64,000 nt of DNA, taken from JAEUMG01 sp046349315 (lineage in GTDB: Bacteria; Pseudomonadota; Alphaproteobacteria; Rhizobiales; Aestuariivirgaceae). The stretch lies in contig JAXMCQ010000019.1 in the NCBI GenBank assembly GCA_046349315.1, positions 53,560 to 117,559 of the forward strand, in the 5' to 3' direction. The notes under the pieces are model-generated. The model was not told where the DNA came from, ran no database searches, and saw only the letters and a list, made by a program, of their open reading frames with translations. The position numbers and the translations under genes were made by a program. Below are positions 16,887 to 26,093 of the stretch, piece by piece. The stretch's first letter is position 1; the number at the start of each line of letters is the position of its first letter.

Positions 16887-18083
16887 TCAAACATGCGTTC
16901 GCATGATGCCCGGCAGGGCGCCCGGCGGCTGTAATCCTCGCCGCATGGCGAAGCGGCGGAGCGGGCCAAAATTGCCGATTGCCGCCAAGGCTGCTGCCCG
17001 GGCACCATTCACCAAGGTCAGATCGGCCAAAAGCGAGCGATTCATAAGATCGATTGCCGTCTGACGCGGGACGATATCGGCCGTCCGGGCGGCTTTGTAG
17101 GCAGCAACCGCCTCTTTTGACCCAGTATCTTCAAATTTATCAATAATATCATAGGATTCTGCAATATCCCTAAAGGACATGTTCAAGCCCTGGGCGCCGA
17201 TCGGCGGAACGACATGCGCCGCCTCGCCGATGAGCATGAGCCGCGGGACGGCCATTTCCCGCGCCTTGAGGCCGCGCATGGGGAAAAGCTGGCGCGAACC
17301 GATGTCCCCGATGCGGCCCAACTCTCCATGGGTTGCGAGCTGGATTTCGCTCGCCAGGCGCGCGTCGTCGAGCGTCATCAATTCCTGCGCCCGTTCCGGC
17401 CGCTCCATCCAGACTAGGCCTGAGCGCAAACCGGGCAGGGGAACGGTCGTGAAGGGGCCACCGGGGCGGTGATATTCGCTCGATGTGTCGCGGTGAGATG
17501 CCGAGTGAGAGAAGCTTGTCGCAATCGCCGATTGATCGTACTCCCAGGCATCAACCGCAATGCCTGCAGCCTGGCGCAATCGGGAGTCGCGTCCATCAGC
17601 GGCAAGGACGAGCGGCGCTGAAAGTCGCGTTTCATCGCCAAGCCGCACGACGGCCAGTGCCGGTCCGGAAACAAAATCGACCGCATCGACCGGGTAGAGC
17701 GCAACACCGAGGCTCACGGCTTTTGCACGGAGTGCCGGAATGAGATGAACGAGCGGTATGTTCCATCCAAAGGGTTCGTCCCCGCCAAGCTCGGTCGAAT
17801 TGAAGATAATTTCAGGTGCCGCAACAGCACCCTTCATGTCATCGACGAGGCGAAGGCGTTTGAGCGGTGCGGAGTGCGCGATCAACCGGTCGGGCCAGGC
17901 GCCAATATGCGTGAGGAGCCGGATGGCCGGCTGCATCAACGCAACCGTTCGGGGGTCGCCCCCAGTCGTCGCATTGCCTGAGACCAGTGCGACCTTGCTG
18001 CCGCGAGACGCCATCAGGCAGGCAGCGGCGAGGCCTGCCGGCCCGCCACCGGCCACGATAACGTCAAATTGCCTATCGCTCAT
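16887..18083 (-). CDS. UbiH/UbiF/COQ6-family FAD-dependent monooxygenase
   Basis: The 398-aa flavoprotein has the N-terminal Rossmann motif FDVIVAGGGPAGLAAACLM, the mid-protein LVLAADGRDSRLRQAAGI and the C-terminal GEAAHVVPPIGAQGLNMSFRD, all typical of ubiquinone-ring hydroxylases. It should hydroxylate a prenylated aromatic intermediate of ubiquinone synthesis at the membrane. Which ring position it acts on cannot be told, as alphaproteobacterial members such as UbiL and UbiM vary in regioselectivity. The start MSDRQFDV is standard; a 30-residue extension overlapping the divergent DUF2182 gene is rejected. No other ubi gene is nearby. Confidence 0.88.
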   Translation of the reverse strand: MSDRQFDVIVAGGGPAGLAAACLMASRGSKVALVSGNATTGGDPRTVALMQPAIRLLTHIGAWPDRLIAHSAPLKRLRLVDDMKGAVAAPEIIFNSTELGGDEPFGWNIPLVHLIPALRAKAVSLGVALYPVDAVDFVSGPALAVVRLGDETRLSAPLVLAADGRDSRLRQAAGIAVDAWEYDQSAIATSFSHSASHRDTSSEYHRPGGPFTTVPLPGLRSGLVWMERPERAQELMTLDDARLASEIQLATHGELGRIGDIGSRQLFPMRGLKAREMAVPRLMLIGEAAHVVPPIGAQGLNMSFRDIAESYDIIDKFEDTGSKEAVAAYKAARTADIVPRQTAIDLMNRSLLADLTLVNGARAAALAAIGNFGPLRRFAMRRGLQPPGALPGIMRTHV

Positions 18084-18149
18084 GGGCGGAGGATGCGTTG
18101 ACGCGCGCCGGCGGGCAAGGGATGCTCTTGTCGCGGAAAAGGAGCGGCC

Positions 18150-18893
18150 ATGAAGGCCCAGGCACTGAGACATGCGATCGCCTCGCCACGCCTACTGATG
18201 TGGCTTTGCCTCGGGTCTATGGCGCTATCCGCTTGGGGTTATCTCGCAGCCAACCAGAACGCATTTGAAGCCCTTTGCCGGGCTTTGCCGATTGGCGCCG
18301 CGCCGCGCGATTTCGCTTTTGTTTTCTCCATGTGGCTCGCCATGGGCCTGGCCATGATGCTGCCCTCGGCCTCGCCAATGATCGACACCTATCTCGACAT
18401 CGCGGATGCGGCACGGGCGAAATCAATCGCGGTCGCTTCTCCGGTGATCTTGGTTGCGGGTTACTGCTTGGTCTGGATCGCTTTTGCGGTGGTCATGAGC
18501 GGGGTTCAGATCGCCGCAGCGACCTGGATGGAGCTACCCGATCCTCGACTTGGAGGCGCGGCTCTCATTCTCGCCGGTGCCTACCAGTTCACACCGCTCA
18601 AGCATGCCTGCCTGACCAAGTGCCGGGCGCCCATGCCATACTTCCTGCGCCGCTGGTCGGACCGCCCACGTCAGGTCCTCTTCATGGGTATCGAGCAGGG
18701 GGCGCTCTGCCTCGGTTGCTGCTGGGCCTTGATGGCGCTGGCTCTTGTTACTGGTTTCATGAATCTCGCCTGGATGGCGGTGGTCGGCGCGGTGGCTATT
18801 CTCGAAAAGGTGCTCCCCGAACCGAAGCCGATCATCTATGGCTGTGGCATCGGCCTGATCGCGGCGGGCGCTTTGGTTCTTTGGTTTGGATAG
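18150..18893 (+). CDS. DUF2182 predicted metal-binding integral membrane protein
   Basis: The 247-aa protein is mostly hydrophobic, with about six membrane segments. It carries the conserved YQFTPLKHACLTKCR stretch (about residues 149-163) and the GIEQGALCLGCCWALM helix, both rich in cysteine and histidine that could bind metal. These identify the DUF2182 family (COG5486), whose function is not established. The ATG has a strong AAGGAG site. The next gene, a DUF1326 protein, starts 8 bp after the stop, so the two very likely form an operon and act together. Confidence 0.85.
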   Translation: MKAQALRHAIASPRLLMWLCLGSMALSAWGYLAANQNAFEALCRALPIGAAPRDFAFVFSMWLAMGLAMMLPSASPMIDTYLDIADAARAKSIAVASPVILVAGYCLVWIAFAVVMSGVQIAAATWMELPDPRLGGAALILAGAYQFTPLKHACLTKCRAPMPYFLRRWSDRPRQVLFMGIEQGALCLGCCWALMALALVTGFMNLAWMAVVGAVAILEKVLPEPKPIIYGCGIGLIAAGALVLWFG

Positions 18894-18901
18894 GGGTGCA
18901 C

Positions 18902-19519
18902 ATGGCGGCGCGTGAAAGCTGGCACATCAAGGGCGAATTGATGCTGTCCTGTAACTGCACGGTCTTCTGTCCGTGCGTGCTCTCGCTCGGCAAGCATCCG
19001 CCGACCGAAGGATATTGCCAGACCTGGGGCGGCGTTCGCATCGACGACGGTAAATTTGGTGACGTCGATCTTTCAGGCCTGGCGCTTGGCCTGGTGATCG
19101 AAATCCCAGGCCAGATGAGCCGCGGCAACTGGTCGGCCGGTGTCTTCATCGACAATGCCGCCGATGTCTATCAGGTGAAGGCATTGACCCGGATCATGTC
19201 GGGGCAGGCCGGCGGCACGACCCACCTTCTTTCGATCCTGGTCGGCCGCTTCCTCGGCGTCTGGCAGGAGGACGTGAAGTACGAAGTCGACGGCGACGTG
19301 CGCCGCTTTTCGATCCCCAAGATCATCGATGGCGAGATCGTGCCGGTGCCGGGCAAGAGCGCCGGCCAGCACACGACGATCGAGGGCAGCCAATACTGGA
19401 TTGGACCCAAGATCATCGTCGCGCAGGCGCAGAAGAGCCGCTTCCGCTTTCAAGGCCGCAACTGGGATTTCAAGGGCAGGTCGGCCGAGATCTGCCCGCT
19501 CGATTGGCGCGGTCCCTGA
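18902..19519 (+). CDS. DUF1326 domain-containing protein
   Basis: This 205-aa soluble protein has a cysteine cluster near the N-terminus (LMLSCNCTVFCPC, about residues 13-25), then YCQTWGGVRIDDG, and ends in RNWDFKGRSAEICPLDWRGP. The pattern is that of DUF1326 (COG5588), function unknown; the CxC and CPC cysteines could bind a metal or act in redox chemistry. It is the second gene after the DUF2182 membrane protein. The start was set at ATG 18902, just after the DUF2182 stop; the longer open frame upstream is a shadow of DUF2182. Confidence 0.85.
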   Translation: MAARESWHIKGELMLSCNCTVFCPCVLSLGKHPPTEGYCQTWGGVRIDDGKFGDVDLSGLALGLVIEIPGQMSRGNWSAGVFIDNAADVYQVKALTRIMSGQAGGTTHLLSILVGRFLGVWQEDVKYEVDGDVRRFSIPKIIDGEIVPVPGKSAGQHTTIEGSQYWIGPKIIVAQAQKSRFRFQGRNWDFKGRSAEICPLDWRGP

Positions 19520-19523
19520 CGGC

Positions 19524-20138
19524 CTATTTGGCCGGCAGGCCGTTTTTCGTCATCGACGGCCGCTTGGCGAATTTGTCATGGAAAGCCGTCAGGCTTTTGC
19601 GTCTATCGCGCCAGGCCCAATCCGGCATGCGGAAATCGATATAATCGAGGACGACGGCAACGGCGATCGAGCCGACATTGACCTCGGCGAGGATCGGCGA
19701 CCAGTTCTTTTCCAGTTCGTCGAAGGAGTCCTGAACGCGGGTCCGCTGCCGCGATTTCCAGCCATCCCATTGAAGCTCCTTAGGGCGCACGCCGGTTTCA
19801 TAGCGATAGGCGACCGACGCATCGCCCATGCCCTGCGCCAGTGCCTGAAGTGTCAGCACTTTGAACCGCTTCACGCCGTCGTCCGGGATGAGGCTCGAAT
19901 TTCCAGCGACATGGCAGAGATATTCCATGATCACGCGGGAATCATAGACGGCATGCCCATGATCGGTGATGAGGACCGGGATCTTCCCGAGTGGGGCCAC
20001 GGGGACGAGACTGCTATTGGCCTCTACGGGTGAGACCTTTGTTTCGGCCAGCGTGACTTTGTCTCCCAGCCCCGCTTCGTATGCGCAAACCATGCTCATC
20101 CGCACAAAGGGTGAGATGATGTCGCCGTAAATCTTCAT
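19524..20138 (-). CDS. Glutathione S-transferase family protein
   Basis: The 204-aa protein has a thioredoxin-fold N-terminal domain (MKIYGDIISPFVRMSMVCAY, with a serine at the usual catalytic position). The cis-proline region is LGKIPVLITDHGHAVYDSRV, where the ES/DS pair binds the glutathione gamma-glutamyl group. An all-helical C-terminal domain ends in YIDFRMPDWAW. The substrate is unknown. The ATG is preceded by GGAGA at proper spacing. It is divergent from hfq and convergent with the DUF1326 gene, with only 4 bp between stops. Confidence 0.9.
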   Translation of the reverse strand: MKIYGDIISPFVRMSMVCAYEAGLGDKVTLAETKVSPVEANSSLVPVAPLGKIPVLITDHGHAVYDSRVIMEYLCHVAGNSSLIPDDGVKRFKVLTLQALAQGMGDASVAYRYETGVRPKELQWDGWKSRQRTRVQDSFDELEKNWSPILAEVNVGSIAVAVVLDYIDFRMPDWAWRDRRKSLTAFHDKFAKRPSMTKNGLPAK

Positions 20139-20301
20139 GAGCAGTCTCCAAGCAACCAATCCGTGGCAAAAGATGCCACAACCGATTGGCGATGATAACT
20201 GCATTGCGGAATTACACCCTTTAAGAGGACTGGAGGCCTGTGCTAAGGTTGTCCGTCCAATCCTAGCGTGTAGCTCGTCCCGAAGGACAAAGAGGCAAAG
20301 A

Positions 20302-20544
20302 ATGGCACACGAAAAACCACAGAATTTGCAGGATACTTTTCTCAATCACGTTCGCAAGCAAAAGGTACCAGTTACGGTATTCCTCGTTAACGGTGTGAAA
20401 TTGCAGGGTGTTATTACCTGGTTCGACAATTTCTGCGTGCTTTTGCGCCGCGATGGCATGTCTCAGCTTGTCTATAAACATGCGATCTCGACGATCATGC
20501 CGGCGGGGCCGATCAGTCTGTTTGAAGAGGAAGGCACGGCTTGA
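20302..20544 (+). CDS. hfq: RNA chaperone Hfq
   Basis: The 80-aa Sm-fold protein has the full Sm1 and Sm2 motifs: QDTFLNHVRKQKVPVTVFLV, FDNFCVLLRRDGMSQLVYKH and the KHAIST segment. It forms a hexamer that pairs small RNAs with mRNAs. The start at MAHEKPQN follows AAAGAGGC and gives the standard length; a longer frame upstream is not coding. It overlaps the downstream hflX by four bases, the conserved alphaproteobacterial arrangement. Confidence 0.97.
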   Translation: MAHEKPQNLQDTFLNHVRKQKVPVTVFLVNGVKLQGVITWFDNFCVLLRRDGMSQLVYKHAISTIMPAGPISLFEEEGTA

Positions 20545-21923
20545 CGTTGAGGCGGAAGTCTCGCGGGGGCCAGGAAGTTCGCTTTCAGATTGAAGGCCCG
20601 AAGGCGACCAGGGCCATCGTCGTTCATATCGAGCGGAAATCGCGAGGTGCTCCAGTGGTGGGCACGCGGGATGCGGAATCACGCTTGCAGGAGGCCGTTG
20701 GCCTCGCCCAGGCGATCGATCTCGAAATCGTTGGTGAACTGGTCGCCGTAATCGCCTCGCCGCGGCCGGCGACCCTCGTTGGCGAGGGCAAGGTCGCGGA
20801 AATCGGCCGCTTGCGGGAAGAGACAGGCGCCGACCTGGTTGTCGTCAATGCGCAGCTGGCTCCTATCCAACAGCGCAACCTCGAGAAGGCGTGGGATGCA
20901 AAGGTGCTCGACCGCACCGGCTTGATCCTCGAAATCTTTGGGCGCAGGGCGCAGACCCGCGAGGGCACGCTTCAGGTTGAGCTTGCCCATCTTCAGTATC
21001 AGAAAAGCCGATTGGTCCGTTCTTGGACCCATCTCGAGCGCCAGCGCGGCGGCTTTGGGTTCCTTGGCGGTCCCGGTGAAAGCCAGTTGGAGGCTGACCG
21101 CAGGCTTATCGATGAGCGCATCAAGCGGATCGAGCGCCAGCTCGAATCCGTCGTGAAGACGAGGGCATTGCACCGCAAGGGCAGGGCGCGCGTGCCTTAT
21201 CCTGTCGTGGCGCTGGTCGGTTACACAAATGCCGGCAAATCGACACTGTTCAATACGCTGACATCCGCTGAAGTTCTCGCTAAGGACCTGCTCTTCGCGA
21301 CCCTCGATCCAACGATGCGGGTCATCGACCTGCCGCATGGCCGAAAGGTCATTCTCTCCGACACGGTGGGCTTCATCTCGGATCTCCCGACGTCGCTCAT
21401 CGCGGCGTTCAGAGCAACGCTCGAAGAGGTGATCGGCGCCGATCTCATTCTGCACGTACGCGATGTGAGCCACGCGGAGAGCGACGCCCAAGCCCAGGAC
21501 GTTGCGAGGGTTCTCGAAGAACTCGGCATCCGTGAGGATCAGTCCGGCCGTATCATCGAGGTCTGGAACAAGGCTGACCTCCTTGACGCGGAAGCGCGGG
21601 CCATGCGCGAGGCGCAAGCGCACCGCCACAAGAACCTCGTGCTCGTGTCTGCGATCACGCGTGAGGGACTGCCACGGCTCTTGTCGATGATCGAGGACAA
21701 GCTTGGTTCGGTGAACGCCGTCTACCAGATATTCCTCGATCCAAGCGACGGCGAAGGCCAAGCCTGGCTGCATGATCGTGGCGAAGTCCTGGACCGCGAG
21801 AATTTCCCCGACGGGCGCATGAAGTTGACAGTCAGGCTTTCGGAAGATCGCGCCGGCCAGGCTCACGCGCGCTTCGGACGTTCGATGAGAGCTGACGTCG
21901 ATCTAAGCGCCGCGGCAGAGTAG
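20541..21923 (+). CDS. hflX: Ribosome-associated GTPase HflX
   Basis: This 460-aa GTPase splits stalled or heat-damaged ribosomes. It has the N-terminal HflX domain (about 55-165, including VVNAQLAPIQQRNLE and DRTGLILEIFGRRAQT), a helical linker, and a G domain with GYTNAGKST, DTVGFISDLP and WNKADLLD. The proposed start is a TTG whose TTGA overlaps the hfq stop and which follows AGGAAGG inside hfq; this fits translational coupling. It ends 6 bp from the convergent mazG. Confidence 0.94.
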   Translation: MTLRRKSRGGQEVRFQIEGPKATRAIVVHIERKSRGAPVVGTRDAESRLQEAVGLAQAIDLEIVGELVAVIASPRPATLVGEGKVAEIGRLREETGADLVVVNAQLAPIQQRNLEKAWDAKVLDRTGLILEIFGRRAQTREGTLQVELAHLQYQKSRLVRSWTHLERQRGGFGFLGGPGESQLEADRRLIDERIKRIERQLESVVKTRALHRKGRARVPYPVVALVGYTNAGKSTLFNTLTSAEVLAKDLLFATLDPTMRVIDLPHGRKVILSDTVGFISDLPTSLIAAFRATLEEVIGADLILHVRDVSHAESDAQAQDVARVLEELGIREDQSGRIIEVWNKADLLDAEARAMREAQAHRHKNLVLVSAITREGLPRLLSMIEDKLGSVNAVYQIFLDPSDGEGQAWLHDRGEVLDRENFPDGRMKLTVRLSEDRAGQAHARFGRSMRADVDLSAAAE

Positions 21924-21929
21924 GGCGCA

Positions 21930-22724
21930 TCACCTGCCCTGGGCTTTGGCCTCATCCCACAAGTGATCCATCTCGGCGAGATCGGAATCCGTTGGCTTTC
22001 GCCCTTGTTTCTCAAGCTCTTGCTCGATGTAGCGAAAGCGCCGTTCAAACTTCGTGTTGGCGGCACGCAAGGCGGCTTCAGGGTCGATATCGAGATGGCG
22101 TGCAAGATTGGCGACGACGAAGAGAAGATCGCCGAATTCTTCTGCTTTTTTGTCGGGCGAAGCCGATTTCAGTTCATCGAGTTCTTCAGCCAGCTTGTCG
22201 TAAACGTGACTGATATCCGGCCAGTCAAAGCCGACCTTTGCGGCCTTCGCCTGCAGTTTGATGGCGCGGGTTAGACCAGGCAGCCCTACAGGTACATCGC
22301 CGAGTAGCCCATCCTTCTGTGGCTTCTTCTCCTTGGCCTTTATGTCTTCCCAGAAGGTCTTGGCGAGGGTGGCGGAACGGGCTTCCGTATCGCCGAACAC
22401 ATGCGGGTGGCGGCGGATCATCTTCCGACTGATCGACTCAACCACATCGTCAAAATCGAAGCTGCCTTCCTCATCCGCAAGCTGAGCGTGGTAGATCGCC
22501 TGAAGGAGCAGATCGCCCAACTCGTCGCGAAGCTCAGACCTTGCACCGCGCGCAATCGCGTCCGCGACCTCGTAAGCTTCCTCAATCGTGTAGGGAGCGA
22601 TCGTCTCGAAGCTTTGCTCGAGATCCCATGGACAACCAGAGCCGGGCGTCCGCAACGCCTTCATGATGGCGCGCAGCGTCTCAATGCTGCGGGGGTCCAT
22701 ATTGGCCGGATCAGTCATTCGCAT
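21930..22724 (-). CDS. mazG: Nucleoside triphosphate pyrophosphohydrolase MazG
   Basis: The 264-aa enzyme hydrolyses NTPs and dNTPs to monophosphates and lowers (p)ppGpp. It has two MazG domains. The first begins LRTPGSGCPWDLEQSFETIA and carries the metal-binding EEAYEVADAI helix; the second has LAEELDELKSA. Two in-frame starts (22724 and 22718) are six bases apart and neither has a good ribosome site. A perfect AT-rich palindrome lies over the upstream one. It closes the minus-strand run that begins at rlpA/dacA. Confidence 0.93.
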   Translation of the reverse strand: MRMTDPANMDPRSIETLRAIMKALRTPGSGCPWDLEQSFETIAPYTIEEAYEVADAIARGARSELRDELGDLLLQAIYHAQLADEEGSFDFDDVVESISRKMIRRHPHVFGDTEARSATLAKTFWEDIKAKEKKPQKDGLLGDVPVGLPGLTRAIKLQAKAAKVGFDWPDISHVYDKLAEELDELKSASPDKKAEEFGDLLFVVANLARHLDIDPEAALRAANTKFERRFRYIEQELEKQGRKPTDSDLAEMDHLWDEAKAQGR

Positions 22725-22737
22725 AATATATATTATG
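22722..22737. promoter_or_regulatory. 16-bp AT-rich palindrome at the mazG start
   Basis: CATAATATATATTATG is a perfect palindrome covering the upstream mazG start codon, in a GC-rich background. It may supply a -10-like element or a binding site, or be coincidence. No regulator can be named. Confidence 0.25.
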
Positions 22738-22817
22738 GAATATTTCTATGTCGGTCAGTTTCGGCATTTGTCTAGGAAATCTGGATGCTTAGCCACGGCA
22801 ATGCGCATTCTGCATCA

Positions 22818-25280
22818 TCACCGCGGCAGAGCCTGCTTCGGCCACGTCTTCGGCTTGCACGTTGCAATCTTGCTCGGCCCGTCTGGTTCGTCAGCCCATT
22901 CCTGGTTCATGCAATCGAACCAGTAAGGTGTCTGCGCGGCCCACGTCGTGCCGGCAAACTTCTTCTGCAGAAGCTCCTGCGCTGCCTTCGAATAAGCGCC
23001 GTGGCCGCCATGCCAGTCGCAGCCATAGCGCGTCGTCTTCACCGCTAGCGCCAAGGCCTCCGGCGCGCCGTCATCGCCCTTGCTGCGCTTTCCCCAAGCT
23101 ATGGCACGGTCGCTCAGTCGCTTCGGTGCGCTTGGCATCTTGCTCAGCGATGAAATCTCCTTCCAGCCGATGTCCTTGACCGCCGGATTGGTTTTCAGCA
23201 CGGCCTCGCGCTTGGCATCGAGTTGCGCCTTGGTCGCAGGATCGATCACGGCTGCGAGCCGATCCTTGTCCCATTCAGCCGTTCCGTTGCCTGATACGCC
23301 GTCGAATTCCGTGCGCAGCGCCAAGAGATTGCGATCCGGCTCAAAGGGACACCACCAATTCTTGTCATTGTGATCGAAAGAATCGATCGCGCCCACAGTG
23401 CCGGGATCGGTCATCGTCAACGGCTCCCAACCACCAGGACCGTTCACAAGAATATTGTATTGCGGCGTGCGCAGGATGGTTAACAGCCGGAGCTGGTCGG
23501 GCTTGGCTTTGGGATAATCCGCCGCGGTCTTGTCAGCGATCGCCTTCATGTCCGGATTGAGCGCGAATAGCTCATCCGTAAATTTAGCTTCCGGCAAACC
23601 GCCGCGCGCATAGACACGCGTCCAGCCGGCGCGCGACAGCAAGGCGCGCTCGGCGTCACTGAATGTTTGCGCATCCTGCGACAGCACACGCAATTGCTTG
23701 GCAGGCAGGAAATTCATGACGGCAAGATCAGTCTTTCGCGATTGCGTCGCGAGGGCTGCAAGCCAATGGGCGTCGTCCTCGGCGAGCCACATCGCCAATT
23801 GCCCGGCGACATCCTTGTCCGCAACTTCAAGGCCCGACATGAACTCCGGCGTGAGCAGGCGGTCGCGATAGCGCCTCCCCTCTTCCAGCATGCCGAGACC
23901 GACCAGATATTTGCCGAGCGCAATGACGGCTCGCGAATAGGCCTTGGAACCCTTCGCCGGAAACGCTTCGAGACCGGCATAGGCTTCCTCGAAATTCTGC
24001 GCCAGGGCAGAGACGCGGACCGCATTGTAAAGAAGAATGCCGGCCGCCGCCGTTTCGGGAGCCGTACCACAGCTCGCTTCCGCAGCTTCAGCCGCTGCCT
24101 TGGCCTTTGCCCAAAGCGCCGTACGCGAGGCTGAATCCGAACGCGCCTGGAGCGAATCGATCGCATCCTTGGCCAGGGGCGGCATGCCAGGCGCCAAGGC
24201 CGTCGCACGATTGATGTAGGACTGGGTGCGATCTTCCCATTTCGGCCCGATATATTGCCAGCCCGCGCGCGTGAAATAGTCATTCGCGGTTTGGCCTGCG
24301 ATCATCCACGGCACGATTGGCTTTTGCCGCGCGACATCGACGATCGCTTTCGAAATGGTGGGATTCTCGGGAAGTGTTCCATTAAGCCAGAAATCATCTT
24401 GTTTCGCGCGTATGCCGACGAAGTCGATATCGTAAAGTGAGCGCCCGTAATCGGCCTTGAGCTTCGGGGAAGCGAGGATTTCGGCGGCGGGAGTTTCGAT
24501 CACCGCGATGGTGTCGTTGAGGAGGTCGTTCCAGCCTGCTGCCGTATCTTCGAGATTGGCGATATAGCCGAGCAATTCCTGGGTGATCTCGTGGACGCTC
24601 GAAAGCGACTGGTCTGCCAGGATGGCCCGTGCTTCGGTGCGTGCCTGTTCGAGCTGTTTCGCATTCGCCAGGATATTGGCGACCATGTAGCGCGCCGCCG
24701 CGCGGTGCGGCGATTTTGAAGCGCCGATCGCCCGGAACTGGTCGAGCGAGGCCGATTTATCCTTGTAGAAGGTGAGCGTTGCCTGCTGATAGGCGCGGTC
24801 CGCCTCCTGGATGAGGCGCAGATCGTCCCTGATGTCGAGCGCCGGTGGGAGTTCGGTGACATCGGCGCCGCCACAAGCCGCAAAGACCGCGAGTTGCACC
24901 TTCACCCATTGCTTCACATAGTCGTGGCCTGCGCCGAGCACGGCAATGCGCTTCTCGAGCTCCTGCAATGGATAGCCGATGCGGCATTCGTAGGAGAGAT
25001 ATTCCGGGAGCGCGGTGTCCGGCAGAACCTGGGTCGCGAGTTCCTTGAAGCGGCGCTCGTCTTCCCAGCGCTCGCCACCGGGGTAGCTGAGCTCGATCAT
25101 CGGATCGCCCAGCCCCTTGAGCATGCGCCAGCTTCGCGCGCTGAACGGCGCATCGGCATAGCGGTCGATGGCAACCGCGAGCTTGGCAGGATCGGGCGCG
25201 GTCCCGTCGGGACAGGCCGCCGCCAGCGGAGAGACCGACAAGAGCAAGGCCCCAATCGCCGACATCCACCGTTTCGTCAT
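22818..25280 (-). CDS. Secreted alpha-helical repeat-like protein of unknown function
   Basis: I do not recognise a named family. The 820-aa product has a signal peptide ending near residue 22 (LSVSPLAAA). Its long, alanine-rich, mostly helical body with pairs of helices suggests a TPR-like solenoid. The cysteine-containing C-terminal segment ALAVKTTRYGCDWHGGHGAY, followed by TTWAAQTPYWFDCMNQ, looks conserved in type. It should reside in the periplasm. It lies between the MBL hydrolase and mazG, 18 bp from the former, so it is probably in the housekeeping operon. A structural or scaffold role is possible; no catalytic motif is evident. Confidence 0.8.
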   Translation of the reverse strand: MTKRWMSAIGALLLSVSPLAAACPDGTAPDPAKLAVAIDRYADAPFSARSWRMLKGLGDPMIELSYPGGERWEDERRFKELATQVLPDTALPEYLSYECRIGYPLQELEKRIAVLGAGHDYVKQWVKVQLAVFAACGGADVTELPPALDIRDDLRLIQEADRAYQQATLTFYKDKSASLDQFRAIGASKSPHRAAARYMVANILANAKQLEQARTEARAILADQSLSSVHEITQELLGYIANLEDTAAGWNDLLNDTIAVIETPAAEILASPKLKADYGRSLYDIDFVGIRAKQDDFWLNGTLPENPTISKAIVDVARQKPIVPWMIAGQTANDYFTRAGWQYIGPKWEDRTQSYINRATALAPGMPPLAKDAIDSLQARSDSASRTALWAKAKAAAEAAEASCGTAPETAAAGILLYNAVRVSALAQNFEEAYAGLEAFPAKGSKAYSRAVIALGKYLVGLGMLEEGRRYRDRLLTPEFMSGLEVADKDVAGQLAMWLAEDDAHWLAALATQSRKTDLAVMNFLPAKQLRVLSQDAQTFSDAERALLSRAGWTRVYARGGLPEAKFTDELFALNPDMKAIADKTAADYPKAKPDQLRLLTILRTPQYNILVNGPGGWEPLTMTDPGTVGAIDSFDHNDKNWWCPFEPDRNLLALRTEFDGVSGNGTAEWDKDRLAAVIDPATKAQLDAKREAVLKTNPAVKDIGWKEISSLSKMPSAPKRLSDRAIAWGKRSKGDDGAPEALALAVKTTRYGCDWHGGHGAYSKAAQELLQKKFAGTTWAAQTPYWFDCMNQEWADEPDGPSKIATCKPKTWPKQALPR

Positions 25281-25298
25281 CTCTCAAGCCTTTCCTGC

Positions 25299-26093
25299 TC
25301 AAGCCGTCAGAATCATCCCGTCATAGGCTGGTTCGACACCAGCGGGAAGCTCGGCTTTCAGCGCGTCAAAATCGAGATCGATATGCATGTTGGTGATGAC
25401 CGCGCGCTTCGGCTTCAATCGTCCGATCCACTCCAGCGTCTCCTTGAGGCTGAAGTGGCTGGGATGCGGGTCGCGGCGCAGCGCATCGACGATCCACAGG
25501 TCGAGGCCTTGCAGCGCCTGCAGGCTGCGCTCCGGAACGCCATTGATATCAGGCGTATAGGCGGAATTCCCAAAGCGAAATCCGAGGGCATTGATGTTGC
25601 CGTGGTCAACTTCGAAGGGAAGCGCCGTGACTGTCCCCCCTGCTCCGGCTATCTCCAGCGGCGTACCCGCGACGAGCCGATTGAGATCGAGGATGGGCGG
25701 GTAATCACTGCCGGGCGCCGTATAGAAGCAGTAATTGAAGCGGCTCGTCAGGAGGGTGCCGGTGACCTCATCCGCCCAGACCGGCATGCGCCTGCGCCGC
25801 GCGATGTAGAAGGCGCGGAGTTCATCGATCCCGTGGGTGTGGTCGGCATGCTCATGCGTGTAGAGCACCGCATCGAGCGCCTTGACGTTCTGCTCCAGCA
25901 TCTGCTCGCGCAAATCCGGTGACGTGTCGATGAGCACGCTGGTCTCGCCCTGTTCGTTCCTGCGACGCACGAGGAGCGAACAGCGCCGGCGGCGGTTTTT
26001 TGGGTTGGCCGGGTCGCATTGGCCCCAATGATTACCGATGCGCGGTACGCCGCCGGACGACCCGCAGCCAAGAATGGTCAGCGTCAATGTCAT
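25299..26093 (-). CDS. MBL-fold metal-dependent hydrolase, PhnP-like
   Basis: The 264-aa metallo-beta-lactamase-fold protein begins LTILGCGSSGGVPRIGNHWG, the PhnP-type N-terminus, and has the metal motif THEHADHTHGIDELR plus PFEVDHGN and a late NMHIDLD. PhnP hydrolyses phosphoribosyl 1,2-cyclic phosphate, but similar proteins occur in genomes without the C-P lyase and may act on other cyclic phosphodiesters. The gene overlaps tatD by four bases; this tatD-MBL pairing is widespread in alphaproteobacteria. Confidence 0.88.
   Translation of the reverse strand: MTLTLTILGCGSSGGVPRIGNHWGQCDPANPKNRRRRCSLLVRRRNEQGETSVLIDTSPDLREQMLEQNVKALDAVLYTHEHADHTHGIDELRAFYIARRRRMPVWADEVTGTLLTSRFNYCFYTAPGSDYPPILDLNRLVAGTPLEIAGAGGTVTALPFEVDHGNINALGFRFGNSAYTPDINGVPERSLQALQGLDLWIVDALRRDPHPSHFSLKETLEWIGRLKPKRAVITNMHIDLDFDALKAELPAGVEPAYDGMILTA

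Noticed and set aside
20679..21866. 395-residue open frame antisense to hflX
   Set aside because: hflX has all GTPase motifs on the plus strand; the antisense frame has none.
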